In this document: one piece after another, positions 47,453 to 63,012 of the stretch
Layout of the letters: each line of letters opens with the position of its first letter
Numbering within the stretch: position 1 is the first letter of the stretch
Assembly (NCBI RefSeq): GCF_963422355.1
Contig: NC_085085.1
Location: 14,058,985 to 14,122,984 of the forward strand
Direction of reading: 5' to 3'
DNA: 64,000 bases
Origin: Corticium candelabrum
Lineage: Eukaryota > Porifera > Homoscleromorpha > Homosclerophorida > Plakinidae
The notes under the pieces: generated by a model
What the model was told of the DNA's origin: nothing
What the model saw: only the letters and a program-made list of their open reading frames with translations
Database searches by the model: none
Made by a program: the position numbers and the translations under genes

Positions 47453-50400
47453 TTAATGTCCGTAAAATTTGAGCGATCGATCAAGACTGCTGGATGCTAT
47501 GAATGCCGCATTCTGGCCGAATTTGACGCCAGTAGCCAATCCTGAATGCTCTACAAATACAGAAAACAAAGCGAATACTTAGACAAAGAAACTAACAATC
47601 AGAGAAGCGGTTTAGAATGTTCTAGATCTACACATAGTAAAGATTTGCACAGTGGCATCGTAGTAGTCGGCTCTGAAGACTTGGGAGGGCACAGCTAGCT
47701 AGCGAAGTACGCTGCCATGGTGAATGATTTGCAGCAGAATCTGTTGCCTAGAAAGGCCCTTCACTTCCACCAGCATCGAACCAGCTGCCACCCATGCATC
47801 TGACTGCATCTAAGCTTCCGCTTTCTGGCTTTGTCTTGGTCTGCACATGTCAACTGCACGATCTTGATCTATTCCTTGTGACAAGTCTCTTTCGATGGCC
47901 AAACAGCCATGTCATCTAGCCTTTCTTGCCTCATGACTCAAACTGAAATTTTGGGGGCATGAGCCCATAGCAGGCCCCTATAGCTACGCCACCGATTTGC
48001 AGATTTGCAGTTAGTCAAAGCTCGGCATCACACACAACAGAATACAACTCAAAAATCTCTAACACAAAGCAAGATGAGAGACAAACGTACCCGTGAAGTC
48101 TGCCAACTGTGTCCACTGTTTGCAGAGAAATACTCTGAAATTAACATTAAACACAAACATTAAAACATTCAACAGCTCGACTTCACTATGACCTCTGACC
48201 TACCTGACATCAGTACCGGCTACCGCTAGGTATGTTCCACTCTGATCAAATGTGAGAGACTTCACCTAACCAACACGATCCCAGCATTAGCTCTGCCATA
48301 ACAACAACCATCTCAGATCACAATACAAACCTCGTAGCCATCGTCAAGACTGATAATCTTGAAATTCTTTAGCTTCCGCAAATCCCACAGTTTCACTTGC
48401 GCGTCTTCTGCAGCAGTAGCAAGATAATACCTACAATAACAAACAGTATAGATAATACCTACAATAAACTGTATTGAAAAAATCTGCAAACTTATATTGT
48501 TTGAAGTTGTAACTTAATGGCACATGCAACCACATACTGTACAGTACCACACGTAGCTTGTAACCAATGCAATCAAGTACGGACAAGTGAAAGCGCTTGT
48601 TAGACTTTGATCGCTTCTAAGGATGACAAAGGTTTGTGTACGTTTATGCATGCAAGCACATAACACCCATAACAAAGATCATGCGACTGTCTGTTTGTCT
48701 CAATATTCAAAACTGATTATCACTAGGTATATGTACGTCCACACTCTACAAACCCATTCTCGGAGAAAGCAATGGACGTGATCTGTCCCGTGTGTCCCGG
48801 AAAGTTGGCCACATTCGCTTTCTCCTTCAAGTCCCAAATCTTTATCACACTGTCTGCAGTGCCAGTACCAAATATAAGACCATCTGGATGAAATTGTGTG
48901 CAAGTCACAGCTGGAAGAAACACAAAGAAAATGATATTATTGTAAGATGATTTTCTTCCTGCTCCAGTGAAGCAAAGACTAACCACTAGACAAAGGATCT
49001 GCAACTTTAGCAAGAACTCGTCCTGTCTTCATGTCCGAGAAAGCCCAATGCTACATAAAGAAGAGAGACAGACAAAGTTAGGCTGCACAAAAAATTTCAT
49101 TAAACAAAAATAATTAGCCACACTAAAGTAGGGGATCTGCAAGAAAAATGTATCCAATAACATACAACATAATATAACCAAGAGACTGCATTATTTCTAA
49201 CATAAACACAGGTCTACAATACAGTTACATCTCCAATAAAATCACACTACGAGACCTCATCCAAAGAATAAGAGTCACAGTCTCAATAAAAGCACACGTC
49301 TCGTGAAGTACCTATTACCAGTAATCAAACGTAATGTATTGGATGGTAATAAATGATAGCTAAATTGTATTGCTAATGTGAGTTCAACAAAATTGAAATA
49401 TATGACAGTCTCCAACAAAGACACGTCTCTAGTAAAGACACATCTATCAGGCCCTTTGAGAGAGTAAGAAGGACGTGTTTATGTTAGAGATAATACGGTA
49501 ATCCATTAAACGACGACTAGTCTGGGTAATATCCATTGCAAATCAACGTGTCCCAATACACCACACTCTACTTTGTGGCTTTGAAAGACACTGACCTGGT
49601 CTGTTGATGAGCTTAGCAGATAGTCACCTACACACACAAACACATTACACTGACATCCCATAACACAAAACAAGTCACCACACCAGTTGCATGGATAGAA
49701 ATTCCAGTCACATTTGAATCATGAGCCTGAAACACAAACATTACAATAACAATCTCGATATCCAGAGAAACCACTAGAGATTTCTTCTACTCATATTCGC
49801 GCTTCAGAAAGAGAGTTTTGTAATCAACCTTTACTCATCCGAAAGATGGTGATATCAATATTTCATCATCAACAAGCATAACCCTCAAACTTACAAACAG
49901 AAAACAAACCTTAATGATAAGAGAGCACGAAGACGTTGGAATAGACCAAACTCTGATCGATGCATCAGGAGACGCAGTGACCGCAACATCCTGCGGAATT
50001 CAATCACGAGATGTTGGACATGAATATAACACTCCACATGCTGTTTGTGTTGCTCACTTCTCGTGGATGGTACAGTACACTCGTAACCTTCTTAGTGTGG
50101 CCTTTCAATGTAGCAACAACCTGAGATCAGAATCACAGCTATTGCAGCCAATAGACGACACAATCAATGTACACACAAATGCATATGTTGCAGTGCTATC
50201 AGCATGACACAATAATTGACTGTTAGTAATAATCAATAAATTAATTATTTAGATAACTTATATATGTTGACGCCTTCATTTAATATATTTAATATATTTA
50301 TCCGATTGCATTAGAAACAGTTGACACTAAACGTACGTACGGTTACTCGTTGTGCTGTCACTTACCTCTTCCGATTTTCTGTCAAAGACAATGGCGTTCT

Positions 50401-50641
50401 TGTCTGCTCCACCCGTGACTACGCGATCCGTGTTCGACATACACAAGTCGAGACCCAGAATGCCCGGAGTGCTCACACTGTGTAGACCCTACAGTCCCGA
50501 GAGGCAACAACAACAATCACCACTACACAACAGATCATAACGTTGTAGCCTCACAGAGTGAGACGATTGTTGTTTGTATCCTCTAATGTCGTCAGCAGCT
50601 GCCAGACCTTCGGGAACCTTTTTGCCACGCTACACGTACAC

Positions 50642-50728
<87 letters not shown>

Positions 50729-52794
50729 AACAAACATTCCGATATCCCACCCTGTTGTCATACCTTCTTTCGTTCTGCTGTCAATACGGCTGCAGTGTCG
50801 TCAAGCTAAGCGAGACAAGCAAACAGAAACAGGCATCCGTTACTCTGCTCACATGAAACAACCAAACAACACACTTTCTGTATGACGTGCTCTGTCATTT
50901 CTCCTCCTTCAGACACGTCTACGGTCATTGGAGTGACCGTATCAACCTGATCACAAGCCAAAATATACACAAACAGAAAATACGTTTGACCGGATTTCCT
51001 ACCGAAACTGGCATGGCAGCTGGAATGGGAGCAATACCCGCTTGTGGCTTGAGCTGTGCAAGAGCTACAATGACAAACAATGAATAGATAAACCAATGAC
51101 GTTTCTCTGACAACCAAAGTATTCTAGTAACAGGACATAACAGTCCAACATCACTAACACCATTAACATTCGTCTGGCTAGATGACCATCTAGTAATAAA
51201 TTTCATGATAACAGGTTTGCTTCTAATATCGAAGCCTCAGAGAGAAGTTGAAAATATACGGTAATTGCCTCATGACCAGAGCATGTGCTGTATTTTGATT
51301 GTATGGCATTGTCTTCCGCTGCGACTACTACGCTCCATAAAAGAACGAGCATTGTCTCCAGCTCTCTCTATTGTACGGGCATTTTAGTAGCTTTCTCTTG
51401 CCCTCTAATTTAACTTCATTAATTAATCAATTATTGTTCACCTGCAAATATGCAGATGGCTATCGTTGGATTGAAGGAAATATTACACACCCAAGAATCT
51501 GCACGCCTTTCTTTTTAGAAACAAGTTAATAATCGTTGTGATAAAATTTCTGTGATAAAACACAAACGAATTTAGGTCACGTGATTAACCACGCCCTTTA
51601 GTGCACATTAGGTCGGACTAATCTGAATCAGCTTCTGCCAGCTCTGAATATCTTAGACATTATAATGTACAGAGTAGAAACCAAAGACGTTACAATTCTA
51701 AAACAACACGTGAATGCATCCAATGGCTATGTTGGATATCGAAGTCAAATAGTGATCACAAAAGTCTTGATGTTACCGCATGCATGCACATGCATAGATG
51801 AACACACGACGGTGTCTAGATGTCCAACAGTGGATGTTGTGCAACTTGCAGGATTCAACCATAGTAACAATTACACACTCAATATCACTTCAGTTCTGCT
51901 ACAGAATTAATTTAATGAGCTGCTATACACAGAAAACACACACACATACACACACACACGCACGCGCGCACACACACACACACACCAAGTATCATATGCT
52001 CACTGTGGATGCACACTGAGACACAACAACAACACATAATGCACAGAAACACAGACTCTCTATTAACATTAACCTTAATATATATTAATTAATTATTAAT
52101 TAATATATAATATATAATATATTAATAATTCCAAGTGCAACAACCAATCACCTTCTCTTGCAGCATTCGCCTCTTTAGTGAGTCTTGCGATGACTCTGCA
52201 AGCTGCATCATGTTGATACAACGCATGAGACAACTCTGCCGGATCACAAACATCCTAAAATAAAACTCTCAAAACACAAAACGCCTATAACCTTGCTTCG
52301 CCGTCTGCAACTGCTGCCTCTGAGTAAAACTGTGTAACATGCAAGCATCCTAGAGTCACGTGACACAAACAAAATAACCCGCGTGTGTACAACTTTATAC
52401 TTAGTGCTTTATTCTCATACCCACTCGTCTTGTAACAACTTGATAATTGCTGGTATGCTTGTTGCCGACGGAGGTCTCGGTCTGACAATAGGACTTGCTG
52501 CACAATGAGAATGTGAGCGAATGAGACGACCAGCAGCGACGAAAGATGGCTCGTCCGCTTACTTTTTATTTCTATAAGATCGTCTTCAGCCAAAGGCTGT
52601 CCGTTGATCGGATCTACGCCGTTCTCAGCGATGTATTTCTCGATGAGTCGCCGTTCAAACACACAGTGAGAGACGGGAGAGAGCACAGGCTGCTCTGGAA
52701 CTTCGTTTGATACTGTAACATTGGCAAGCAATTAATAGCTCCAAATTGTGTCGACGAGAGATTATAGAAACTCACGGGAACATGTGAGCGCCAT
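47453..52794 (-). CDS. PRPF19: PRPF19 splicing U-box E3 ligase
   Basis: Core of the NineTeen complex that activates the spliceosome. The tiny first exon (start 52794, MALTCS) joins the U-box exon ([28 protein letters not shown]). Next come [21 protein letters not shown] (near 52500-52425) and the tetramerising helix [19 protein letters not shown] (near 52240-52155). Linker exons follow, then seven WD repeats in many short exons between 50490 and 47453. Clear WD pieces include [46 protein letters not shown], and the last exon [11 protein letters not shown] with stop at 47453. All parts align colinearly with human PRPF19. Its start is 82 bp from the divergent Sel1-repeat gene. Confidence 0.95.
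49217..49497. mobile_element. Possible degraded TA-flanked DNA element
   Basis: The left end CAGTTACATCTCCAATAAAA and the reverse complement of the right end CCGTATTATCTCTAACATAA are loosely similar. TA flanks both, and motifs such as ACACGTCTC recur inside. It lies in a PRPF19 intron. Old and uncertain. Confidence 0.3.
50638..50727. repeat. (CA)n microsatellite
   Basis: About 80 bp of CA with a leading CATA run, in a PRPF19 intron. A shorter, CG-interrupted CA run lies at 51937-51985 in a further intron. Confidence 0.93.
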
Positions 52795-52876
52795 GCTGAA
52801 ATGCGCACAACGAGTCTGCGCAAATGCTTATTGCGCGCAGCAAGAACGGTCGGGACTCCGAGTCTAATCGTACGGT
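52795..52876. promoter_or_regulatory. Probable bidirectional promoter, PRPF19 / Sel1 gene
   Basis: 82 bp between divergent start codons. GC-richer than the flanking introns, containing GCGCAC/GCGCGC motifs and no TATA box. Confidence 0.6.
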
Positions 52877-55532
<2,656 letters not shown>

Positions 55533-55613
55533 TACAATTAATATTTCAAAAATAAACTTCTTGTACTGTGCAGTGGTATAAAAACAACACCAAATTGCAT
55601 TCAAGTCTCTTGA

Positions 55614-57029
55614 TTAATTAATTGGAGAGACGAGGACCGTGTTCGCATAGTTCTTTGCATGTTCATTCTCGATGCGAAAGAAGTTCCAGATGAATCTCCT
55701 GAGCACTTCTAGCATGGCAAGTATAGCAACTATCATATCATTGCTGTCACTCTGTAAGACACCAAACTGAATGCTGAGTTTGGCCGACCACGAGAATCGA
55801 AGGAAGAAGTCTATGATGATGGCGCAGTAGTACTTCCACGTTCCTCTGTAGTAAAGTTGGCGAGACAAAATCAAATTACCATACTCCATGCTGCTACACA
55901 GGCCCCAGTCCTGAACAACATCCCACACAAACACATAAAGACTGTGAAAAAGAGACAATGCAATCCATAACGAAATATATATCCTATAATTCTCATTGTG
56001 CCCTTTGATATGCGCCAGGCCGGCAAGAGATGAGAATATAACAACAGGAAACTGAGACATGTACTTTCCAGCATTAATGAGCTGTGCTAGATTCCGTTTT
56101 GTCACAGCTATTCTCATACATTGAGCAAATCGCCAATACGATGGTAGGCAAGCTACAATCGGCCGAATGTAATTGCTTGCCGTCATCGGGCGTATGCATT
56201 CAGGAAGAGGCTTTGGACAGTGGCAAATCTCCAGTCCAGGATGATGGTAATCGACTAACAGATAACAGACTGTGAACTCGAAATCCACCATCGTCTGTGT
56301 GAGACTACACAGTTGATCAGCAAGCCAAAAATCGGCAAACTCTACGTCCCAAAAGGGAGCAGTCAGCACGCGACCCACAACTCGAACAAACCAGAGACGA
56401 GACGACCGATGTGGCAAAGTCAGCTTGAAACATTTACAGACAAAAAATCCATACACAATCAGACAAGACCACACCGAAACAGACCAAACAAGAAAAAAGA
56501 CTCGATCGAAATTAGAGGTGATCAAACACAGTCCTAATCCCAATGACCAAATTAAAGCAAAGAAAGAGGCCGATCTCAGCATCTCCGATCTCGGCAAAGA
56601 TTTTCCTGTAGGATTATTAAAGAACATTTTCCTGAATGATGAACCAAGACCGGCCTTCTCCCACGCACAAATGTCAACCGGCAACAACATGTAGAGAGCA
56701 ATCACAAAAGCACTGCCACGGAACATCTTCAGTGGAGGCTGCAGATCGTCCTTCAACTCAATGATTACTACCAGGGCCAAGTACAGGATGACAAAGATGA
56801 CAACACACAGCACACACCACCGAGGTAATTGTATTTTTCTTTCTCCTCCCTTCGTCTCATCAAAGTCTGAATCCACGGTTTCCAATAATCTTTCGGAGTC
56901 GTCAGCATCGCTCGCCACACTCTGATCGGAATCAGAAGGCGCAGAGTTCACAATCGCCGGTAAGACGTCCGAAGAGGCTCCCTTCGTGATCAACTGCTCC
57001 TCTTCTTGACTACAAGGTCCTGAATCCAT
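55614..57029 (-). CDS. EXS-domain membrane protein (XPR1/ERD1-like), intronless
   Basis: One uninterrupted exon. The EXS domain is complete: DVEFADFWLADQLCSLTQTM matches human XPR1 HVGFADFWLADQL. Further on are LINAGKYMSQFPVV, WDVVQDWGLCSSMEYGN and, at the C-terminus, EVLRRFIWNFFRIENEH, as in XPR1. About eight hydrophobic spans. XPR1 exports phosphate; in yeast, ERD1 is an EXS-only Golgi protein. Here no SPX domain precedes the EXS domain, only about 110 residues with an acidic stretch. The start chosen is MDSGPCSQEEEQ at 57029; the same frame stays open to a Met at 57134, giving MREFSLMLERDS, which cannot be excluded. Lack of introns is unusual in this window. Confidence 0.88.
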   Translation of the reverse strand: MDSGPCSQEEEQLITKGASSDVLPAIVNSAPSDSDQSVASDADDSERLLETVDSDFDETKGGERKIQLPRWCVLCVVIFVILYLALVVIIELKDDLQPPLKMFRGSAFVIALYMLLPVDICAWEKAGLGSSFRKMFFNNPTGKSLPRSEMLRSASFFALIWSLGLGLCLITSNFDRVFFLVWSVSVWSCLIVYGFFVCKCFKLTLPHRSSRLWFVRVVGRVLTAPFWDVEFADFWLADQLCSLTQTMVDFEFTVCYLLVDYHHPGLEICHCPKPLPECIRPMTASNYIRPIVACLPSYWRFAQCMRIAVTKRNLAQLINAGKYMSQFPVVIFSSLAGLAHIKGHNENYRIYISLWIALSLFHSLYVFVWDVVQDWGLCSSMEYGNLILSRQLYYRGTWKYYCAIIIDFFLRFSWSAKLSIQFGVLQSDSNDMIVAILAMLEVLRRFIWNFFRIENEHAKNYANTVLVSPIN

Positions 57030-57437
57030 GACGAGGTGGCACATGTACAACGCGTGTACACAACAAGTCAGTGCAGAACCGTTGAAACGAAAAGCCTCGG
57101 AATCCCTCTCCAACATCAGCGAGAACTCGCGCATGCGCGTGAATTTGTCCAGACTACTAAAATTTACTATGTTAGAGCATGTGTACACTGTGCTTGTCAT
57201 AGCCCAGATAACGCTTCTACGTCAGTGCGCGCGCATCCACATGTGGACATATTGCAGGCATGTGTCATAATACTCATATTATTCCAAAAGATGGTCGCCT
57301 AGGAATTGCGAAAGCCAGGCATCTACCCTTTATGTACAAGTGCAATACCAATAATAACCAGTAAGAGACAGAGTTTACGACAAGCAATAAATTCAATAGT
57401 CACAACAGGAAGAAAGCAAAATCATGAGCCACACTTG

Positions 57438-58371
<934 letters not shown>

Positions 58372-58450
58372 GCAGTCTACAACAAGAAACTAAAATTTTA
58401 GAAGGTTTCTGCCCAAAGAACATACGGGTTACAGAGAACTTGAATCGGTT
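58372..58450. promoter_or_regulatory. Probable bidirectional promoter, RAB35 / SELENOM
   Basis: 79 bp between divergent start codons, too short for two independent promoters of usual size. Confidence 0.6.
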
Positions 58451-59632
58451 ATGAGAGGGTCTCTCTTTGTGTCTCTACTGTTGGGTGTCTTTGTCCTCTC
58501 GTTGGGCCAGGATGAGACGACTGCTCCTCCACAGGACATCACAAAAGCGAGGATTGAGGTATGTGAAATATCGAGGCCTCTTTAGGTGTTGTTACCCGGA
58601 AGTGCAGTGTGTCGCTTGTGTTATAGTCATGTGGTGGATGACGATTAAATTCGCTTCCAAAGGTAGGTGTGCAAATTATTGTGCAAACTAATGTGCGTCA
58701 CTGTAGCTCTGGTAGGTGAAGCGTTTCATTAGGGAGATCCTCCCAACGTACCAAGGTGTCGAGATCAAGTACATTCCGGGGGCTTCACCCGAGGTTGTCT
58801 TCAGCAACGACAAAGATGAGGAAGTTCAGGTAAGAAACAGTGGAGGAAGATGGACGCCAATTGCTACAGGAAATACCCACAAGTCATGAGTCTGTACAAT
58901 GCCCTACAGCTTGATAATAGGCGTGTACTACAGTATACATTATACGGACAGTATCTAGCACAGTGTCTTGTAATAGGAGTTAGAATTATTATGACACTTC
59001 CTGGTTATTGCGCTAGCGCGCTTTAAATTCCGGCATTTTAGAATTTGAGTTTGGGAGTATGGAATAACATTTAGTTAATTAGAAAATGGGTGAACAATAA
59101 AAAGTTTGTTAGATGAATAACATGTACAATAGAACAAACGGTTAGGGCATCTGTTTCCTGTGGCCTTGTCCCTACACTACATTATCATACAGTAGCCTTC
59201 CCATATGGTTTCCTATTACAGCAATCATTATTTCAAAGAATTAGTATGGTGTCTTTGCACCAACCATTATATTTAGGGTTGCTTGATGGTTTAGGTCTGT
59301 GCATCATACCGGTGCAGATGATATTTGAACTATGTACATGTATATGACGTTATGTAGTATCTGACAATACAGAATCAATTTAGTTAGTAACTTAAGTGGT
59401 CCAGACTTCAGAATGCTAGAATTTCTCACTTTCCCAGCTTAAGCAAGTTATTACCTGAAAGAGTAAACCCTAGCATAATGGACTCTGTATGACAGTTTAA
59501 TAGCACTTTTGTAATATTGTGTGTTAATTACAGAGGATTGACATATCTGGTATGAATGAAGACGAAATCGGTCAGTTGCTGGAAAATCACGGCTTCCACA
59601 AGTCGAGCAAGCCTCCAGCAGAGGAACTATAG
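58451..59632 (+). CDS. SELENOM: Selenoprotein M
   Basis: Thioredoxin-like ER redox protein. Four in-frame exons: 58451-58558, 58627-58662, 58716-58829 and 59534-59632, giving 118 aa. A signal peptide (MRGSLFVSLLLGVFVLSLG) comes first. The joined sequence reads ARIESCGGURLNSLPKVKRF against human ARVETCGGUQLNRLKEVKAF, where U is an in-frame TGA at 58639-58641. The 36-nt exon 2 is bounded by TTATAG and GTAGGT, and all phases are 0. Further matches: KYIPGASPEVVF (human KHLPGADPELVL) and RIDISGMNEDEI. A SECIS follows in the 3' UTR. Standard annotation would end or split this gene at the TGA. The C-terminal PPAEEL is acidic; no KDEL. Confidence 0.95.
58639..58641 (+). other. SELENOM: Selenocysteine TGA codon
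   Basis: TGA at the U position of the CGGU redox motif of selenoprotein M, in frame with both flanking exons. Confidence 0.92.
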
Positions 59633-59659
59633 ACCCCAACATGTGTATTTTGTATGAAT

Positions 59660-59742
59660 TGCCGCGTGAAGTCACTGTATGACGCTGCCTTCTAGAAAGC
59701 TTTGAACTAGTTGATAGCTGATCTTTGTGACTACTAGCTGCA
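59660..59742 (+). promoter_or_regulatory. SELENOM: SECIS element
   Basis: It begins about 30 bp after the stop codon. Helix I: AGTCAC (59670-59675) pairs with GTGACT (59727-59732). The 5' core ATGA is at 59679-59682 and the 3' GA at 59720-59721. Helix II closes with CTAG (59692-59695) pairing CTAG (59707-59710). The apical loop starts with the required AA (59696-59697). Spacing from ATGA to AA is 13 nt, as expected for eukaryotic SECIS elements. Helix II has internal mismatches. Confidence 0.82.
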
Positions 59743-59772
59743 TCCTACAATTGCATTACAAAATTTGGTCTT

Positions 59773-60445
59773 CTATCTAGTTAGGAACCGCACGACTATC
59801 TGTGTGAATTCCTCGGGCTTTTCTGCATGTACCCAGTGACCTGTATCCAATGTAGTAATTTCTGCAGATGGAAACAGTCGTTTGATATCTCCCTTCTGCT
59901 CATCTCTACATACAAGTTAAGCATCACACCTCACTATTACTTTGTGCTCTTGCACGTCTTACCCGATAACACCTGATCTGGCACCACCGATGAACATTGT
60001 CTTGCCAGTGAATGTGGAGTTGAGTTGAGGAAAGTCGAACATTGTCGGTAGAGACTTGTAGAGGATACTCAGATTACACTTCCAGTGGAAACGACCAGTG
60101 CCTCTAGATCTTACCAAATTTGTAAGAAGAAAGTTGCGAATCATGTCATTCTGCAAATACCAGTAGAAAGAAAATTGATGAGAAATTATTAATTTCTTAA
60201 TGGCTACATCAACATGCACGTGTGTGATATTACAACTTTAAATGTACTGGATATGTTAGAACAGCAAGTTTGCATATGTGGGCCAGTGGCTGGATGTGTA
60301 CATTTTAGGTGCACCAGTGTGTGGTGTGGTGTGGCGTGGTGTTATCATGTTAGTGTGTTTCTTATAGAAAGATGGCACTATTAGACAGGAATTAAATTTC
60401 TAGAATCATGTAATGCAGCTCTCATATTGCACACAGGACATGGAT

Positions 60446-60518
<73 letters not shown>

Positions 60519-63012
60519 TAACTACAGCACACTGAACTGATATACATTATGTGAATGAACCCCGTTTCCAAACAGGACTTGGCTTAATTAAACGGTTTAT
60601 CGATTGATGGCTCACATGTAGAGAAGAGTAGACCACTAAACAATGTGCAAATGATCCCTTATTCAAGGAACTGAATGTCAAACACAATTAATCAAATTCA
60701 AAAGCACATCTCAAATCCATATGACCTACTGTCGTACTATGCTATGCTCATATATATTGACCCCAATGATACACTTGAAACATTCAGGTTTGAATATCCA
60801 CACTCCCTTGTACAAGATTTAATCCATAATAACTTCATGGTTCTTGCTTTTGATGCAAATGGTCCAACAAATTCCTAATAAAGCCTAAAACTAGAACTAC
60901 CATGACTCTAGATTTATGGCATCATCATCATCATCATCATCATCAACAGGAGGTTAAAAATGCAACAGATTGATTTAATTTTTACTTAATTAAATGCCAA
61001 AAAAGTACACTTAAAAATAAACATTTAACTAAATTGGACTCATACTGGAACATCTTCTCTCAGAATTTCATCTGCTTGTGTCTTACTGAAAATCCTACTC
61101 ACATCAAGTTGCTGCATTGCTTCCAACAGAAATTTCAACCCTCCCATGCCTTTATTGTAACTTGGTGACACATCAACAACCACGAGCTTTTCAACATCGG
61201 GGTCTCTCAAGGCTACAGTCATAACTGCCTTTCCTCCCATACTACGACCAATCAGAGAGACCCTGTCATATCGTTTATGTCTGATGAAATTGACTAGATC
61301 ATCAGCCATGACCTCCTAGTTCATTATCTCACTATGAGAACTTTCTCCATGATTACGAACATCGACTGCATACACCTAGAGATAGCACACAATTTTGTCT
61401 TATTTCTATGGTAACAGTATAGATTGGCTGTAGGTAGTAGAGATACTTTTTGTCGTATTTTAGTAGACATCGAACTGGCAACGACATTCCAGTTGGTTTT
61501 GGATCCCAAAATTCCGTGCACAAAAACAACTGGCAATGAAAGAGAGCTGCTCTGCCTGCCAATTTGGTGTGTGTGAATTCAACAGTCAACTTCATAATTT
61601 GAGGAAATAAGTCTTCGCGAAAATACTTGAAGAAACTGTGGAGAATTGAGAAAGTACTTATCATTTCACAGACACTGCTGCTTCAGTGACTTCCACATAC
61701 TTGTATTAGTTGTAAAAAAGGGAAGAATTTGCTATACTTGCAACACCAGCACATTAGCTATTTTACTGAAAAGGTACTTAAAAACACTTGACAACAACAA
61801 GTTATACCGTAAATGCGTTTCTTACAAACATGTTATAAAAGACAATACTGTTAGACAGGAATTAAGTTTCTAGGATCATGCAATATGTAGCTCTCATATT
61901 GCATGCATGACACACACATATACAGAAGGACAAATGCATACATGTAACTACGTGTATCACTGAAATGATAATATTATACACTATACAAGTGAACCTCGTT
62001 TCCAAACAGGACTCAAGTTAATTAATTAAAGAGTCTATTCTATCGAGGGCTAGGCTCGAGAGTCCAGAAATTGAGACTCACATGTAGAAAAGAGTGTATA
62101 CGTACACCACAAAACAATGTGTAAATGATCCCCTACTTCAAACAACTAAATATCAAACACCCCTGACCACAATTAATCAAATACGAAAGCACATCTCAAA
62201 TCCATAGGACCTACTGTCAGTACTATGCAGACATTGACCCAAATGATACACACTTGAAACATTCACTGTCCAAAAACAAAAAAATCCTTGTCAACTAAAG
62301 TATGCAGGGACTAAATCCTCTCTACATTACAAGCTATTCTTTCTGTACTTTCAGATAAACATTTAATTAAACGTACATTTAATTAAATTGAAGTCATACC
62401 GGAACATCTTCTCTCAGAATTTCATCTGCTTGTGTCTTACTGAAAATCCTACTCACATCAAGTTGTTGCATTGCTTCCAACAGAAATTTCAACTCTTCAC
62501 CACGTTTACTGTAAGTTGGCGACGCATCGACAACCACAAGCTTTTCAACAACATCAGGGTCTCTCAAGGCTACAGTCATGACTGCCTTTCCTCCCATACT
62601 ATGACCAATCAGAGAGACCCTGTCATATCGTTTATGTCTGATGAACTCGACTATATCATCAGCCATGACCTCATAGTTCATTATCTCACTATGAGGACTC
62701 TCTCCATGATTACGAGTATCGACTGCATACACCTAGAAATGGCACACAATTTTGTCTTGTTTCTATGGTAACAGTATTTGGCTCTAGTAGAGATACTTTT
62801 TGTCGTATTTTAGTAGACATCGAACTGGCAACGACATTCCAGTTGGTTTTGGATCCCAAAAGACCGTGTACAATAACAACTGGCAAGGAAAGCTGTAGAG
62901 AGCTGGTCTGCCTGCCAGCAGATTCTGATTGAACATCTGAATACGCGTCGACGTCTTTCGGAATATGTGCTCTAGACACTAGAGAAAGTGTTCTGCTACT
63001 ACAGCTAAACAA
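59773..63012 (-). CDS. ABHD11: ABHD11-like alpha/beta hydrolase
   Basis: Mitochondrial serine hydrolase family; human ABHD11 protects lipoylated 2-oxoglutarate dehydrogenase. Exons supported: about 62994-62797 (LPVVIVHGLLGSKTNWN), 62732-62400 (VYAVDTRNHGESPHSE, nucleophile elbow LIGHSMGGKA), 60150-59963 (FLLTNLVRSRGTGRFHW) and 59905-59773 (DTGHWVHAEKPEEF, with the catalytic His). Joins between exons 2-3 and 3-4 are in phase. The Ser is in GHSMGG and the His in GHW, as in human. No in-frame ATG was found in the first exon, so a further 5' exon is likely. The long intron between exons 2 and 3 contains a degraded duplicate of exons 1-2 (60381-61562). Confidence 0.85.
60381..61562 (-). pseudogene. 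Degraded tandem duplicate of ABHD11 exons 1-2
   Basis: A second copy of ABHD11 exon 1 (LPVVFVHGILGSKTNWN, about 61545-61455) and exon 2 (61375 to about 61048) with matching flanking intron DNA. Intron similarity to the functional unit (61851-62917) starts at TTAGACAGGAATTAA (60381 versus 61851) and continues through the exons. In exon 2, a TAG replaces the Tyr codon of NYEVM, one Val codon of DPDVVEKL is missing, and the elbow reads GRSMGG instead of GHSMGG. It therefore cannot replace the intact exons. It lies inside the ABHD11 gene. Confidence 0.82.
60449..60515. repeat. (CA)n microsatellite
   Basis: About 65 bp of CA within the duplicated ABHD11 intron unit. The corresponding place in the other unit has only a few CA units, so it expanded after duplication. 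A CAT-triplet run is at 60921-60947. Confidence 0.92.

Noticed and set aside
47700-48000. Possible mobile element in a PRPF19 intron (ends in a TAGCTACGCCACCG-like motif)
   Set aside because: No paired ends, target duplication or coding remnant seen; not enough to call.
58467-58691. Separate plus-strand 74-aa frame overlapping SELENOM
   Set aside because: Out of frame with the signal peptide and CGGU exon; no conservation.
60675-60878. Plus-strand 67-aa frame
   Set aside because: Lies in duplicated ABHD11 intron DNA; the frame is not kept in the other copy.
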